NCBI GenBank assembly: GCA_036676475.1
Contig: JAKFCU010000025.1
Span: forward strand, 1-58,914
DNA length: 58,914 nucleotides
Direction of reading: 5' to 3'
Origin: LC029 sp036676475
Lineage (GTDB): Bacteria > Bacillota > Bacilli > Aneurinibacillales > RAOX-1
The first letter of the stretch is position 1; each line of letters opens with the position of its first letter. This document shows positions 58,889 through 58,914 of the stretch, piece after piece. A model generated the notes under the pieces. That model was not told where the DNA came from, did no database searches, and was given only the letters and a program-made list of their open reading frames with translations. Made by a program: the position numbers and the translations under genes.

Positions 58889-58914
58889 TAAGAAAGCTAC
58901 TGACGTAGCCTTAT
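58889..58914 (+). repeat. ~50-bp dispersed repeat, cut by the window end
   Basis: TAAGAAAGCTACTGACGTAG then CCTTAT, the left half of a unit in the same orientation as all others. Confidence 0.85.

Noticed and set aside
1..58914. rRNA or tRNA genes
   Set aside because: No stretch with the conserved tRNA arms or rRNA blocks was noticed on either strand.

Overview
The window looks like chromosomal DNA of a low- to mid-GC Gram-positive spore-former (Bacillales, perhaps near the Paenibacillaceae/Brevibacillus group; this is inference). The grounds are strong AGGAGG-type ribosome binding sites, a SinI/SinR pair, an epsA/B/C-type exopolysaccharide operon with an EAR-like leader RNA, paeninodin-type lasso peptide genes, a Tat-type YkuE-like phosphoesterase and an LPXTG surface protein. 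No rRNA, tRNA or CRISPR array was seen.

Layout. 0.3-8.1 kb: a RelBE-type toxin-antitoxin pair, a small wzz/tyrosine kinase/PHP phosphatase locus with an apparently orphan EAR-like RNA, a MOP flippase, a second toxin-antitoxin group with a truncation scar, and a DUF1906 protein. 8.2-14.1 kb: a TnpB element with a frameshifted RHH gene, an L,D-transpeptidase, small genes, a HesB-like selenoprotein with in-frame UGA, and an internally deleted IS1595-type element. 14-20 kb: small genes, a glucosaminidase, uroporphyrinogen-III synthase, sinI, an LPNTG surface protein and a small secreted protein. 20.2-27.4 kb (minus strand): a complete paeninodin-type lasso peptide operon with two precursor genes that do not appear in a list of ORFs of 60 codons or more. 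27.8-30.2 kb: a beta-helix protein with a phage-tail-like N-terminus. 30.4-52.5 kb (minus strand): a ~22 kb exopolysaccharide operon (chain-length regulator, kinase, EAR RNA, diacetamido-sugar and UDP-GalNAc-uronate genes, eight glycosyl or phosphoglycosyl transferases, pyruvyl transferase, Wzx, EpsG-like Wzy). 52.7 kb: sinR. 53.3-57.9 kb: a second peptide-modification operon (nucleotidyltransferase, HPr-kinase-like, PqqD-like, SipW-like peptidase, ABC exporter) with no lasso cyclase or B2 protease. A convergent 57-aa peptide gene faces its end.

How it fits together. Palindromes of the form GTTCTNT-N2-ANAGAAC, matching the known SinR operator, lie before the eps operon, the lasso operon, the second peptide operon, its facing peptide gene, the LPNTG protein, the small secreted protein and a small gene at 58.3 kb. 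The window therefore reads as a SinI/SinR-controlled biofilm island in which matrix polysaccharide, surface proteins and two peptide systems share one switch.

The main novelty candidate is the second peptide system. The 57-aa peptide and the N-terminus of the LPNTG protein (which has no Sec signal peptide) share a leader pattern YxxPxVxxxxPxQFET with identical spacing. This suggests a cyclase-free RiPP-like route that may handle both a small peptide and a wall-anchored protein. A family of ~50-bp repeats (16 units, all in the same orientation) sits at gene 3' ends and twice supplies a stop codon.
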